Assembly: GCA_963576565.1 (NCBI GenBank)
Contig: OY755039.1
Location: forward strand, 140,181,369 to 140,245,368
Source: Aspidapion aeneum
Lineage: Eukaryota; Arthropoda; Insecta; Coleoptera; Brentidae
Length of the DNA: 64,000 bases
Reading direction: 5' to 3'
Each line of letters begins with the position of its first letter. The first letter of the stretch is position 1. Below the pieces are notes generated by a model. The model had not been told where the DNA came from. It worked only from the letters and a program-made list of their open reading frames with translations, and searched no databases. Position numbers and translations under genes: made by a program. Shown here in pieces: positions 1 through 10,959 of the stretch.

Positions 1-338
1 ATCTATATGGTCCCACAATATTGCAACTCAGTGCTTTTGTTGATAAACTGTATAGTTTTTGAAATATGAATTTTCATAGTTTGGTCATTTTCGTCTTATG
101 GGAATCCCTACCCTAAATTTCGCTAAATGACGTTTTTCCGAATCTTAACTCAGGGTGTCGTTTTTTCGTATCTCTATGGTCCCACAATACTGCAACTCGG
201 TGCTTTTGTTGATAAACTGTATAGTTTTTGAAATATGAATTTTCAAAGTTTGGTCATTTTGGTCTTATGGGATTCCCTAGCCTAAATTTCGCTAAATGAC
301 GTTTTTCCAACTCTTAACTCAGGGTGTCGTTTTCTCGT
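1..338. repeat. 169-bp satellite-like tandem repeat, two monomers
   Basis: Two copies of a 169-bp unit (1-169 and 170-338) lie head to tail, each beginning near ATCTMTATGGTCCCACAATA and ending near CTCAGGGTGTCGTTTT. A third copy starts at 339 and is cut after about ten bases by the MITE at 349. The copies differ at only a few positions. The monomer length is typical of insect satellite DNA. The array runs off the left edge, so its true size is unknown. Confidence 0.85.
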
Positions 339-348
339 ACCTCTATGA

Positions 349-608
349 CAGTGGCGTAGCGTGGAGGGGGGGCGGGTGATTTGTCGCCCCCCTCCACGCT
401 GGCGCCCCATGGGTGCCTGAAGCGCCCCAGGCTTTATTATGTAGCAGGGCCGGCAACGGCAAATTGAGAGGGCGGCAAAGGAAACTAAAGACATGATGAC
501 CTTTTTTTTGGTTTTTTTTGGTCGCAAGATTTTTGTTGGGCGCCCTGTTTAGCTGTCGACCCCCGCCCCCCCCCCCCACCTCGCCCCTTCAGGCACGCTA
601 CGCCGCTG
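349..608. mobile_element. hAT-like MITE (TIR CAGTGGCGTAGCGTG)
   Basis: A 260-bp element with terminal inverted repeats CAGTGGCGTAGCGTG and CACGCTACGCCGCTG, subterminal G/C runs and no coding sequence of its own. The same kind of element with an 8-bp target duplication sits at 11217-11577. Here the flanks (CTCTATGA and AGAACAAC) do not match, so the target duplication has been lost or one flank was rearranged. The short ORFs across it are chance products of the G/C runs. Confidence 0.75.
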
Positions 609-1532
609 AGAACAACTTAGATATTCGGATTCAGCGGGATAGAAATAGGAGGAAATTACTCTATTTGCTCCAAAAGTATTATTATAAAATTATACTAGAC
701 CGAAAACGGAGATAGTAGAGTAAATTTGTAGGGTACTTCAAGAAAAAGCTGCAAAAAGGGTATATTTTTTTTTATATTTGGCATGATAGTAGCTAACACC
801 AAAAGCTAAATTTTCATTCGAGGATCCCCTACTTTCCGGCATCAGAATCCAAGATGGCGGCTGCCAAAATTAAGAAAAAACATGAATTCCCTGTTTTAAG
901 AGAGATTAAATTAATTTTGGTAAAATTACTTTAAGTAGGACACTTCAAAACAAAATCGCGGCTAGATTTAAAAAAAATAGTTTTTCTTGTATATTTTCTT
1001 TATTTTTTGTGCCATATTTATTTTTAGTACCTCATATTAAAACTACTGACCAGCTCTTTAAACTTACCGAAAAAAAAATAATAAGTTTCCCAGCCGACAC
1101 AAAGATGGCGCTTAATATGTCAAAAATAAAAGAGATCTTTATAACCTGTAGACCAAATTAAATTTTTACAAAAAAAAATCTTGGATTTTATCAACAGTAA
1201 GCCAAATTTTGTAAAAATTTATAAAAAGTTACAATTTGACATTTAATATTTTAGGATGGCGGCCGAAACTCAGATAAAAAAGTTAATTTTTTGTTCCTGT
1301 TTGACACAACTAGTATTGCCGTGTGATATAACAATTTATACTAAATAGGGATCGCGGATTTTAAATATTTCATAAATGAGATGTATATTATAATTCAAGA
1401 TGGCGGCGTTCAAAATATAAAAACAAAAGTTTTGGTTTGGTAAATTTTTTTACCAAGAAATGTAGTTTTATATTACTCTTAATTAGCCTTTTCAGATTTT
1501 TTGCTTTGACTATTTTCAGTTTTTGATTTTTA
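609..1532. other. AT-rich non-coding stretch with scattered 'AAGATGGCG' words
   Basis: No ORF, splice pattern or RNA gene is visible. The word AAGATGGCGGC or close variants appears four times (near 851, 1103, 1254 and 1398), spaced by AT-rich sequence, which suggests an old decayed repeat. Confidence 0.5.
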
Positions 1533-2025
1533 CCTTCCTGGCCCGTGTAGCAATGGCTAGAGAAGGTATTATTTTCGACAAAAACATTTTTTTTAGATAA
1601 CGCCGAAAATGTGTTATTTGGGTGTATTTTGACCTATCTTAGCAATATCGTCGCGATGTCTGTCTGTGTGTGTGTGTGTGTATTGTTTCTGTCTGTAGCA
1701 CAATAGCTCCTAAACTGCAGAACCGATTTTCATAAAACTTTCAGGTCAGGTAGTTTTCGGCACTCTAACGAGCTGATTAGATTTTCGTCAAAATTCATTA
1801 ATACTAATGACAATTCAATTTTTCTTAAAATGCAAACTTTTTGGTGGAGCATCGCATCAATATGCCATTTTCGGAATATAGTAGACTAGATTTTGCTCAA
1901 TAATAATTTGTGTAATAACCAAAAACCTCGCAAGAGCTTTAGCTTCTGAGATATTAAAAAAAACTGTTTTCAAGGCTGATCATGTATAATTCACTTGAAG
2001 TGTGCTAATAGGCTAGCTAGGAAGG
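1533..2025. mobile_element. 'CCTTCCTAGC' TA-target MITE, copy 1
   Basis: A 493-bp element bounded by CCTTCCTGGC and GCTAGCTAGGAAGG and flanked by TA on both sides. It holds a GT-rich run (about 1662-1680) next to a sentence-like conserved block (about 1695-1790) that recurs in every copy in this window (5222, 36837, 39687, 42361). No coding sequence. The flanking words GATCCATTTATT / AATAAATGGATCC also recur beside other copies, so a longer ancestral element is possible. Confidence 0.75.
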
Positions 2026-2593
2026 TATCAGATCCTTCATGGATCCATTTATTTCTATTGCTTTTTCTGGTTATAGCAAAAATTAATTTCGCTTTGAAGT
2101 AACAGTAACATTCCTTTGTTTTTAAAAAGTCTCTGGTAAGTTTTTGTTTAAACAACCCGTGATGAGTGATTCATTTTTGTTTGTGTGTAGGTAATCTTCA
2201 AAATGTTTTCAATTATGACATTTCGATATAATTTTTATATGTTTAAATTAACAACAGTCAACAGTTGATAAAATAAAAAATGTTGAAATGATAGATATGT
2301 AGGTATGTATTACTACAATTATTCGAAGTATTACAAAAACTTTTTCGTAATTTATCAATTCTTATTCTACATTATATTATACATCGTCATGAAAACCTTT
2401 TTATTCCTCGACGAATTATACTGTTACATACAAACTTTTTGCATCGGGATAAATAGTATCATTTTTACCCCTTGGAATATATTAAGTATAATATTATTCC
2501 CACTTTTTGTTAAATAATCTGAAGTTCAAAACCTGTTTTAGCAAATTTTTGCTTCCTGTCTGTCTTTTTGAACCTTTTTATAATTTGCAGTAA
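2026..2593. other. Non-coding gap between MITE copy 1 and the Penelope-like element
   Basis: AT-rich sequence with only a short hydrophobic ORF (2305-2517) of low complexity that I do not consider a gene. The first 40 bases repeat, inverted, the sequence next to the MITE end at 5195-5221. Confidence 0.5.
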
Positions 2594-2638
2594 TAGCAAA
2601 ACATTTCTTTGTTTGAAACTCGTAGACAATGATTGTGT

Positions 2639-2698
2639 AGAAATAAAATTTCGGACTTCCAATGTCTTTATTTATTTTAAAACACGACGTTTCGGTTA
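2639..2698 (-). repeat. Left inverted pLTR end of the Penelope-like element
   Basis: Reverse complement of 4775-4834 with one mismatch. It contains the reverse complement of GAAACGTCGTG, the conserved block that follows the small hairpin in the right copy. Confidence 0.8.
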
Positions 2699-2746
2699 CA
2701 GATACGTACTCAAGATAGAACAGACTCAACGACATCAAGCAGTATA

Positions 2747-4695
2747 GTGAACATCTCCAAAAGGACTCTGAGCACCAACGAAGAATTGGTACTCAGTAAG
2801 GAACTTAAGTTCGCCATTGCACCGGCACAGACACCGACACTGGAAATTATTGCGGCAATAGAGACCGTTAGTCTACCTCAACCCGAAGCTGATGAGTTTC
2901 GCCATAGAGTAAGAACAACGTTGGACAGAAAGAAGCAACAAAAGACAAACATCACCAGTCAAGAACAACGGGCAATCAAGAACCTGCAGGCTGACAAATC
3001 AATCAAGATTTTACCGGCCGACAAAGGAAACGCGACGGTGATCATGGATGTCGAGACTTACGACAAAAAGATCCAAGAAGTTCTGGAAAAAGGAGACTAT
3101 AAGCAACTACGCAAAGATCCAACCACCACCATAGAAGGACGACTTTGAAGAAGTATGCTGAAAATATCCCGGACGCTGTTAGATCCCGCCTAACTCCACA
3201 CCACAGTAAGGCACCACATTTTTATGGATTACCAAAGATCAAAAAGAAGGATATACCACTGCGACCAATCACCAGCTCCAGGGACTCAATCACCAGCTCC
3301 AGGGACTCACCCACCAGCACTTTGTCGAGGTTTTTGTTGGACATAATTCAACCACTACAGGGTAAGTCAGAATCTTTTGTCAAAAACTCAGAACATTTTG
3401 TTGAGGTTTTAAAAGGTATCGAATTAGATCCCGGCGATAGATTTGTAAGTTTTGATGTAGAAAGTGTGTAGAGAACCAACGTGCCAATAAATGAGTCACT
3501 CAGTATCATCAAAAACAAATTACAAACTGATGATACACTACACGAGAGAACAACGCTATCGGTGGAGGGGGTGATGGATCTTTTGGAGCTCTGTCTCCGT
3601 AACTCTTAATTTCAAGTGAAAGATAAGTTTTACGCGCAAAATGATGGACTTCCAATGGGTTCATCTCTTTCACCAGTGGTGGCAAACATCTACATGGAGT
3701 GGTTCGAGGACCATGCGATCAACACAGCAAGAGTCAAACCAAAACTATGACTACGATACATGGATGACACATTTATTATATGGCCGGAAAATGAAGACGA
3801 ACTACAGAATTTTCTACACCATTTAAACGGTATTCGACCAACAATCAAGTGCACCATGGAAATTGAAAAAGATTCGGCCTTACCTTTTTTGGATGTTCTT
3901 GTCAAACGATTAGACAGAAACATTCAAACCACTGTATATAGGAAACCTACACACACGGGACAGTACCTAAATTTTAAGTCTAATCATTCTGTTGCTACAA
4001 AACAAGGAGTTATAAGAAGTTTGTATTTAAGAGCCGTAAATATTTGTAGTAATAATGAAGAATTAACCACAGAAATTAACATTAAAAAGGACTTACAACA
4101 GAATGGTTATTCCGAGAAATTAATAAACTCAACGATATATAAAATTAAAAACAAACTAAATGTACCAAATTCTCAAAATAATAATCCGTTAGGTGTTATT
4201 AACATTCCATATGTTCAAGGGATTTCAGAAAACATAAGACGAATAGCTAAAAACTATAATATAAAAACAGTATTTTCTTCGGGAAATACGATAAGAAGTT
4301 TTGTAACTAAAACAAAACCAGACAATCCCTCAAATAATAAGGAATGTATTTACCAAATCCCGTGTGAGTGTGGTAAATCATATGTAGGTGAAACGAAACG
4401 CCCTCTTCAGGTTAGAGTAAATAAACATCTAAAAAGTACCCAATTAGGGGATATTGAAAAATCCGGTGTAGCAGATCATGCATGGCCAAATGATCACAGG
4501 ATTCAGTGGTCAGAAGCTAAAGTTTTACATAAGGAGTCGCATTGGCGAAAACGAAAGTTTATTGAAGCTGCGTTTATAATGCAGAATAAAGAAGTTTTCA
4601 GTCAACCAAGCACGGACATACCAAACATATGGAAACCACTCCTCAAGGAAAACAGGCGTCTTAGGATTAAAAAGGGGGCGGGCCGTCACACCTGA
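2747..4695 (+). pseudogene. Penelope-like reverse transcriptase plus GIY-YIG endonuclease, inactivated
   Basis: The first segment (2747-3148) is an N-terminal region containing ADKGNATVIMD. A one-base frameshift near 3140 moves the path into the frame of 3145-4695. That frame carries FYGLPKIKK and PLRPITSS, the motif-A FDV near 3453, DGLPMGSSLSPVVANIYM (3640s) and the catalytic RYMDD at about 3754-3768, then LPFLDVLV. In-frame stops sit at 3469 (TAG), 3607 (TAA) and 3748 (TGA, where a Trp codon is likely ancestral). From 3760 the frame is open for 311 residues and ends in a GIY-YIG nuclease domain (CIYQIPCECGKSYVGET at residues about 196-212). A 21-bp direct duplication near 3268-3309 adds residues in the RT. 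RT plus C-terminal GIY-YIG is diagnostic for the family. The copy cannot make a full protein. Confidence 0.9.
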
Positions 4696-4774
4696 CTGCA
4701 CACCAAGTAGTATAAGTAGTAGCCTAAAGACTAGATTGTTTAGTTTACACTTGATAACGGTTAGAGATACTTAC

Positions 4775-4834
4775 TAACCGAAACGTCGTGTTTTAAAATA
4801 AATAAAGACAATGGAAGTCCGAAATTTTATTTCT
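4775..4834 (+). repeat. Right pLTR end of the Penelope-like element
   Basis: Mate of the left inverted copy. Just upstream, CGGTTAG (4758-4764) and CTAACCG (4774-4780) can pair, and the second arm runs into GAAACGTC. This resembles one half of a hammerhead core, but the expected CTGANGA is degraded (TTGATAA), so I do not call a ribozyme here. Confidence 0.65.
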
Positions 4835-4847
4835 AGCAAAACATTTC

Positions 4848-5221
4848 CTGTGCATAAAATATGTTTTTTGTTTACCTTTTTATAGTGGTTTGACATTATC
4901 TTTTAACACTGCAAATTATTACACGCACAAATTTTTTTTTAAAGAAAACAACAACACATTTAGACTAAGAATTCCTATAATAAGAAAAGTTTCGTTAACA
5001 TGTAAAAAATACTAGTTTCTTTGGCGATTCTGATGGTACACTGCTTTTTTACCATAAATAAAACAATTCATTTGCAACCAATTCGACCCCGATTCGTCTT
5101 TGTTTTTACTTTCAACCCGCAAATGGTTGCAGTGAAAACAACAGGTAGTACTAAGTAGGTACTTGTGCGGGGTAATGATTTAAAACACATAATAAAATAA
5201 ATGGATTCATGACGGATCTGA
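4848..5221. other. Non-coding gap
   Basis: AT-rich sequence without a supportable gene. Its last 27 bases (AATAAATGGATTCATGACGG and following) are the inverted counterpart of 2028-2055. Confidence 0.5.
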
Positions 5222-5275
5222 TACATTCCTAGCTAGCCTATTATTAGCACACTTCAAGTGAAACCATAATATATC

Positions 5276-5682
5276 ATCTAGACGGCTGTGCCCGAAGGGG
5301 AGAAAACTAGAGATATCTAAAAAAATTACCCCAAAGTCAAATGTCTGGGAAAATAGACGTTAATTGAACTAAAACAAAGGAAAAAAATCGGCAACACGCT
5401 AGAAGCTTACCTTCTTTTATTTAGCAGCAGTTCCACAGTTTCACTCGCGGCACCGCGGATTTTCTTATGGTTGGAATCTGGTCTTAATCCCAAAAGCACG
5501 TGTGACTTCCTCGGTGGTTTATGCGGAAGTGGTTCTTCATTCCCCTGTCAAATACAGGGGGCGCTTCAAACTCCCAGCGTGTGCAAAGCGCGCATGAATT
5601 TAGCCAAAATGATCAGGTGTTCAAAAAGAAAATAAGTTTCAACAAAGAGAAAAATTATCACTTGATCGGAATTTTCCTAAAC
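5276..5682. other. Left part of the DNA inserted in MITE copy 2
   Basis: Unclassified sequence inside the interruption of the MITE. It holds an 89-codon ORF (5521-5790) running into the hairpin element, without a recognisable motif. I see no gene. Confidence 0.4.
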
Positions 5683-6007
5683 AAGGAGTTTCTTGGTGGG
5701 TGTGCTTTCGGGCTGTTCGGCCGTCGTCGTTGGAAATTCGTTCTCGACGTTTCGCCATCTCGAGTGGATGGCATCTTCAGGAGATGTTGACTGTTTGTCG
5801 GCTTCTCGAAGACCGAACCAAACCGAACCAGACCAGTCTGGTCTTCGAGAAGCCGACAAACAGTCAACATCTCCTGAAGATGCCATCCACTCGAGATGGC
5901 GAAACGTCGAGAACGAATTTCCAACGACGACGGCCGAACAGCCCGAAAGCACACCCATTATTGGACGATGGCCGCGAAAGCCTTTCACAATTTGTAAGGA
6001 GTTTCTT
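5683..6007. mobile_element. Short hairpin insertion derived from inverted Penelope-type pLTRs, 12-bp target duplication
   Basis: AAGGAGTTTCTT occurs at 5683-5694 and 5996-6007 as a direct repeat flanking 301 bp. Inside, 5697-5813 and 5841-5957 are exact reverse complements over 117 bases with a 27-base spacer. Each arm contains, on its own strand, CTGAAGAT, a 6-bp stem (GCCATC/GATGGC) and GAAACGTC. The inverted arrangement and the GAAACGTC block match the pLTR ends of Penelope-like elements, including the one at 2608-4833. There is no coding sequence. The perfect arms imply a young insertion or recent copying. Confidence 0.75.
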
Positions 6008-6759
6008 TTTTGAAGGTTTGGCTAAAAAGCCCAAAAATATCAAAAAAAAATTTAGTTAGGTTAGGTTTTCCCAAAAATTCAAATTAAAACAAAAACAAAA
6101 ATAACTGGCAGCATTAAACATTAGCCTTGTAAACAGTTTTTTGTAAATATCTCGCAAACTAAAGCTCCCACGAAGTCCTTGGTTATAACGCAAATTATTT
6201 AAAAAAATTTAATACATCAAATTCCACAAAATGATGCGATGGTTCGTTAAAAAGTTAGCATTTTCTTACATTTTTTAACTGTCATTAGCATTGATGGATT
6301 TTAGCCAATAGCTAATCAGCTTGTTAGAGTGTCGAGCACTAATTTACCTGAAAATCTTATAAAAATCGGTTGAGCGGTTTAGGAGCTATAGAAACGAAAC
6401 CTCTTATGAAGTTTCTGGTAACAACACAAATTTTAAAGAAAAATATGCTTTACTATATTACGAAAACGAAAAAAGTTAGGATTTTTAAAAATTTTTAACT
6501 GTTAAAAAACCAAACTTAAATTGAACACTATTTTACCTAAAAATTTCATAAAAATCGGTTTAGCGGTTTCAGAGTTATCGTGTTACGGACAGACATACAC
6601 AGATACACACGCACACACACAGACAGACATCACGACGATATTGCTAGGATAGATCAAATTACACCCAAATAACACATTTTCAAAGTTAGCTCAAAAAAAA
6701 ATTATAACTCGAAAACCACAGCATTTAGCGAAATGTATCTTCACATTTTGATTAATATA

Positions 6760-9037
6760 CAGGGTGTTCGGCACATGAACCGTCAAAATTTTTTGGGCTA
6801 TTGTTGGGGTCATTTGCTACCTTTTCAACCTTGGAACTTGGGTCCTAAGAGTCACGGGTAATATTATAATTCTATAATCTTATGCTTCTTCAACTAATTA
6901 ATAGATTTGTTAAAATTGATGTACAGGGTGTCCCAAATTGGGCACTTTTGGGGGGTTTAAGGTACTTCTAGAAAAGTCAGAGGAAAACTGACCACGCATT
7001 GCGAGGTTCAAATTTCAAGAGAAGACTTATAGTGAAAACCGCATTTTGAAATATCGTCTCGTCTTTGAGCTACGGGGGCTTTTTGAAAAGTCTGCATTTT
7101 TGAAGGGGGTCTATAACTTCGTTATTATTGGAAATATTGATTTAGAGTAAAATGCAATTTTATAGACTTTGTCACGAGGAATTCAACCGCTAAATTAAAT
7201 TTTAACTATCACTTTTAGTTTTTGAGATATGACATAAAGTTGCATTTTTTCTTATGGAATAGCCTATATTTTAATTAATTTTCGAATTCGTGATTGAATT
7301 CTTTTCAAAATGATATATCATATGTCATAGTTTGATTGAGCGGTTTCGGAGATAATTAAAGTTTTTTATTTTTGTCTAGTGTGCGTTGAATGACGTCATG
7401 CGCCATTGACGTGAAAGCCTTGCGGTCAAATCCTACTTCAATGCTCCTATAGTTTTGTTGTCTTATACTATGCAAATCAAGTTGGCCTTGCGTCTTAATT
7501 TGACATTACGCTTTGATATGAAATTATTTTGCACAAAAGCGTTTTAATTTTATTTTGAAATATGTATCATTTTTTAAAACTTTTTATAACTAGGCTTTGA
7601 GGGCCGTCAGCTGAATTATAATTTTTTTAAACCAGCCTTACTAACTTACTATATTTGTGACTGTGTAAAATAATAATATACTGGTGTGCCGTTACCTGCC
7701 TCAGCAGAAATCATAGCGCACTAGAAATAAGTGAAAAAGCTGAATATCTCATAAACCGCTTAATCAAACTATGACATATGATACATCATTTTGAAAAGAA
7801 TTCAATGACGAATTCAAAAATTAATTAAAATATAGGCCATTCCATAAGAAAAAATGCAACTTTATGTCATATCTCAGAAACTAAAACTGACAGTTAAAAT
7901 ATAATTCAGCGGGTGAATTCCTCGTGACAAAGTCTATAAAACTGCAATTTACTTTATATCAAAATTTCCACTAGTAACGAAGTTATAGACCCCTTTCAAA
8001 AATGCAGACTTTTCAAAAAGCCCCCGTAGCTCAAAGACGAGACGATATTTCAAAATGCTGTTTTCACTATAACTCTTCTCTTGAAATTTGAGCCTCGCAA
8101 TGCGTGGTCAGTTTTTCTCTGTCTCCCCTAGAAGTACCTTAAACCCCCTAAAAGTGCCCAATTTGGGACACCCTGTACCAAAGGGACATACGAAGTTTTT
8201 TATTGAAAAACATTAGTGATTTTGTGAAACAAAAGCAATTTCAAAATTAAAAATTAAAAAAAGTATCGACAATTGAGAACTTCATTTCTTTAAACTTCTC
8301 TAGTTGATTACCTTTCTAACGGTATGATACACATTGATAAAAAAAAACATTTCTGCTTTAAAATACGGATATTCCGTGAAAAGGGCGAGAATCGTTCGGA
8401 ATTGGTAAGAAAAATACTAAGCTGTAGTTAAAACTCGACTACGGTTCGTATTTACTGTTTTTTGTAATATCACAAATGTTTGTCTTTTTTGTTCAAACGG
8501 AATTTGCTAACTGGAGAATAGTGAGGTATAAAATTAATGTGAATTTTTAATTTTTATTTAAAAAAACGATCATAAACATCAAATTTTTTTTCTTATTAAG
8601 TCCGAACGATTATCGCCTGTCTCACGGAATATCCGTATTTTAAAGCAGAATTGTTTTTTTTTATTAATGTGTAGCATACCGTTAGAAAGGTAATCAATTA
8701 GAGAAGTTTTTAAAAGAAAATGAAGTTCTCAATTGTCGATACTTTTTTTATTTTTAATTTTGAAATTGGTTTTCTTTCACAAAATCACTGATGTTCTTCA
8801 ATAAAAAACCTCGTATGTCCTTTTGGTACATCAATTTTAACAAATCTATTATTTAGTTGAAGAAGCATAAGATTACCAGGGTTTAAAGGTATTTTGGGTA
8901 TTTTGAGAAATTTTTTTTTAAAAATTCATATCTCTTTAGCCGTGTCTCTTAGGACCCAAGTGCTAAGGTTGAAAAGGTAGCAAATGACCCCAACAATATC
9001 CCAAAAAATTTTGACTGTTCATGTGCCGAACACCCTG
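6760..9037. mobile_element. Foldback DNA element B (TIR CAGGGTGTTCGG, TA target)
   Basis: Starts CAGGGTGTTCGGCACATGAA and ends with its inverted copy, flanked by TA at 6758 and 9038. The left arm 6760-6923 continues at 8176, after the inserted element A, and pairs along its length with about 8530-9037, meeting at an apex near 8510. No ORF with recognisable motifs. The TA target and CAGGG end suggest a Tc1/mariner-type non-autonomous element. Confidence 0.85.
6924..8175. mobile_element. Foldback DNA element A inserted in element B
   Basis: A 1252-bp element with ends CAGGGTGTCCCAAATTGGGC and its inverted copy, flanked by TA at 6922-6923 and 8176-8177. Arms of about 450 bases (6924 to about 7375, and about 7727-8175) are nearly complementary. 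Removing it joins GATG-TA-CCAAAGGG, which restores the left arm of element B exactly as its right arm (near 8825) predicts. It is therefore the later insertion. Confidence 0.88.
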
Positions 9038-9039
9038 TA

Positions 9040-10046
9040 TTTGTGTAAGAAAAAAATTGAATTATTAAAACCGAAGCTATTCTTGATTTTCGGAAAAATC
9101 TTAATCCCTTATTTTTATACATATTTTATTTATTTCTCTCACGAACGACCAATAGAGCAACTTTAATCGAAAATCATATAGTTTATAATATAAGTCACTT
9201 GAATAACTCGTAATACGGGGTTCTATCGATTTCATGAAATTTTGCTTCTTCCTGGTATAATTTCAAACCTACCGGCAGAGAAAAGGCGCGGCTCTTTGCG
9301 GTCCGACCACAAGGTATTTTTTTCCGACCGACCGAGCCCAGGTGGATGGACGGCACGTGATTGGCAGATTTTTTTTGAGATGCGCTTTTAATTGCTTTGA
9401 GGTGTTCTTTTCGGAACCCCTTTAGTCGGCAGTATGCAGAGTTAGAAAATAAATCAGTGTCGTTTCTGTAGGTGTAGGAATAGAAAGTTTTATTATCTAT
9501 TTTTATTTCTTTAATTTACGCCATAATTAAATGAATGAATTTTCATGAGAATATCTACCGCCGCCCATGTCACTTTCTTTAAAGGATATGCCGATGGTCG
9601 ACTTTTATCTTTGTTCAACTGACTTTGCAAAAACTATACCACCTGTGTTAATATGGACAGGAATCAACTGCGTTGGTCAATCAGGTGTGCGTATTTGCAG
9701 TGGCGGCTCGTGAGGTTATTATTTATACGAAATTTGGTAACCCTGTGCAATTCTATGGATCACACTCCGACTCGATGCGACGCGATGAATGGACCACTAA
9801 AGCCCAAGGCAGCATAGAACACCCGGCCCAATGAGTGCCACTTTTCTGTTGGCTCCGTCGAATAGCGATCGATTTTATCAGCAGCGAGAGAGATAGGGCC
9901 AATGTTGGACATTTTGGCGTTGTTTAAATAGGAAAAGTCAAAGAAATTTTGTGCCATCATTTAGTTTTTTTTTATTTAGTCGTACTACTCGAATTGTTTA
10001 GGTGAGTGGAAAGTGAATGTTTTAATTTACGCCCTTTACAATACAC
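9040..10046. other. Non-coding gap with a hAT-like terminal sequence at 9700
   Basis: No gene is supportable. GCAGTGGCGGCTCGTGA near 9700 matches the end of the hAT element at 52083 and its inverted copy at 61143, so a fragment of that family may begin here. The minus-strand ORF 9960-9760 has no known motif. Confidence 0.4.
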
Positions 10047-10665
10047 TACAGAATAATGGAAGAATACCAAAAGTGGGGATTAACAGTGAACGTGGACAAG
10101 ACATAGTACTTATGTATTGGAAACGAATCCAGTGAGTTAGAACTAGACAATGGACAAGTAATATCTCCATGCAATGAGTATGTATACTTGGGTGTCACAT
10201 TTGATAAGACAGGAACAGACTGTAAAGAACTGGAAAAAAGAATAGTAAAAGCAAAAAAGGTTATTGAATGTCTTAACAGTATTTTATGGAGCAGAGAGAT
10301 AAAAAGAATGTAAAATTTAACATATATGAAACAATGGTGAAAAGCACGCTGTTGTATGGAATAGAGACTGGTCGCGTAACAGAAAAGTACAAAACAAAAA
10401 TGGAAAGTGTCGAAATGGATGCAATAAGAAAATCCATGAGAATATCCAGAACAGATCACATAAGAAATGAGATCATAAAAGAAAGAATGGGAATCGAGGG
10501 AAGCATAACGGATGACATCACTAAAAGACAACTGATATGGTACGGCCATGTACAACGGATGAACGACGAAAGATTACCAAAGCAGGTCGTAGAATGGCAA
10601 CCAATAGGGCGCAGAAAAAGAGGGCGTCCTAAACTAGAATGGCAACAGTCAAGCCAAAGATCAAT
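10047..10665 (+). pseudogene. LINE copy A, 3' part of reverse transcriptase (interrupted, dead)
   Basis: The 5'-truncated copy begins at the codons for EEYQKWGLTVN and has a stop (TAG, 10104-10106) where other copies read CAG. It continues through the C-terminal region (IRNEIIKERMGIEG, QLIWYGHVQRMN, GRRKRGRPKLEW) to 10665, where a DNA transposon interrupts it. The end of the ORF resumes at 12077-12158. The sequence is very close to copies B (14209), C (29850) and D (16613). Confidence 0.85.
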
Positions 10666-10959
10666 AGGTGGCCATACACACAGAGGTTGATCCGCCGGTT
10701 TGGAACGGCGCGGTTTAAACTGGCGGATTTGTCTTTCAATTAGTGGACATTCCACGCGCCAGTTCTAGCCGGCACAGATTTATCTGTGAGTTCAGACCGA
10801 CGGGCGAAACTTGTGGGTTCCGCGCTCACAGATATTTTAACCGGCGCAGACTTCTCTGTCGGTTTAATCGCTGTTCAGGCCAACGGCTTCTCTAATTTGG
10901 ATATCTTGTTTCGTAAGATCCTCTCTTACCAAATTTATTAAAAAATCATACGTGTAAAT

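Larger units (their letters stand above)
2594..4847 (+). mobile_element. Penelope-like retroelement with inverted pLTRs and 14-bp target duplication
   Basis: The element occupies 2608-4833 and is flanked by the 14-base direct repeat TAGCAAAACATTTC at 2594-2607 and 4834-4847. Near its ends are 60-nt inverted copies (2639-2698 and 4775-4834, one mismatch), the pseudo-LTR arrangement known from Penelope-like elements. Inside is one reading path for a reverse transcriptase followed by a GIY-YIG endonuclease domain, broken by several lesions (see 2747-4695). The intact target duplication shows a complete insertion, now dead. About 30 bases (2608-2638) outside the left pLTR resemble the short tail seen on one side of such elements. 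Confidence 0.9.
5222..6757. mobile_element. 'CCTTCCTAGC' MITE, copy 2 (inverted), interrupted and truncated
   Basis: Starts with CATTCCTAGCTAGCC and the CACTTCAAGTGAA block, and resumes at about 6116 with the block containing ACAGTTTTTTGTAAATATCTC through the ACACACACAGACAGACATCA repeat to about 6720. Copies at 39687 and 42361 show the uninterrupted order, so 5276-6115 is inserted DNA. The far terminal CTAGGAAGG is missing next to the element at 6760. Confidence 0.65.

Noticed and set aside
343..715. Pro/Arg/Gly-rich ORFs at the window start
   Set aside because: Products of C and G runs in a hAT-like MITE.
4757..4787. Hammerhead ribozyme in the right pLTR of the Penelope-like element
   Set aside because: A 7-bp stem followed by GAAACGTC is present but the CTGANGA half is altered at critical positions, so a functional call is not supported.
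5658..6059. Overlapping ORFs of 98-119 codons on both strands
   Set aside because: They mirror one another because the DNA is a perfect palindrome; no domain is present.
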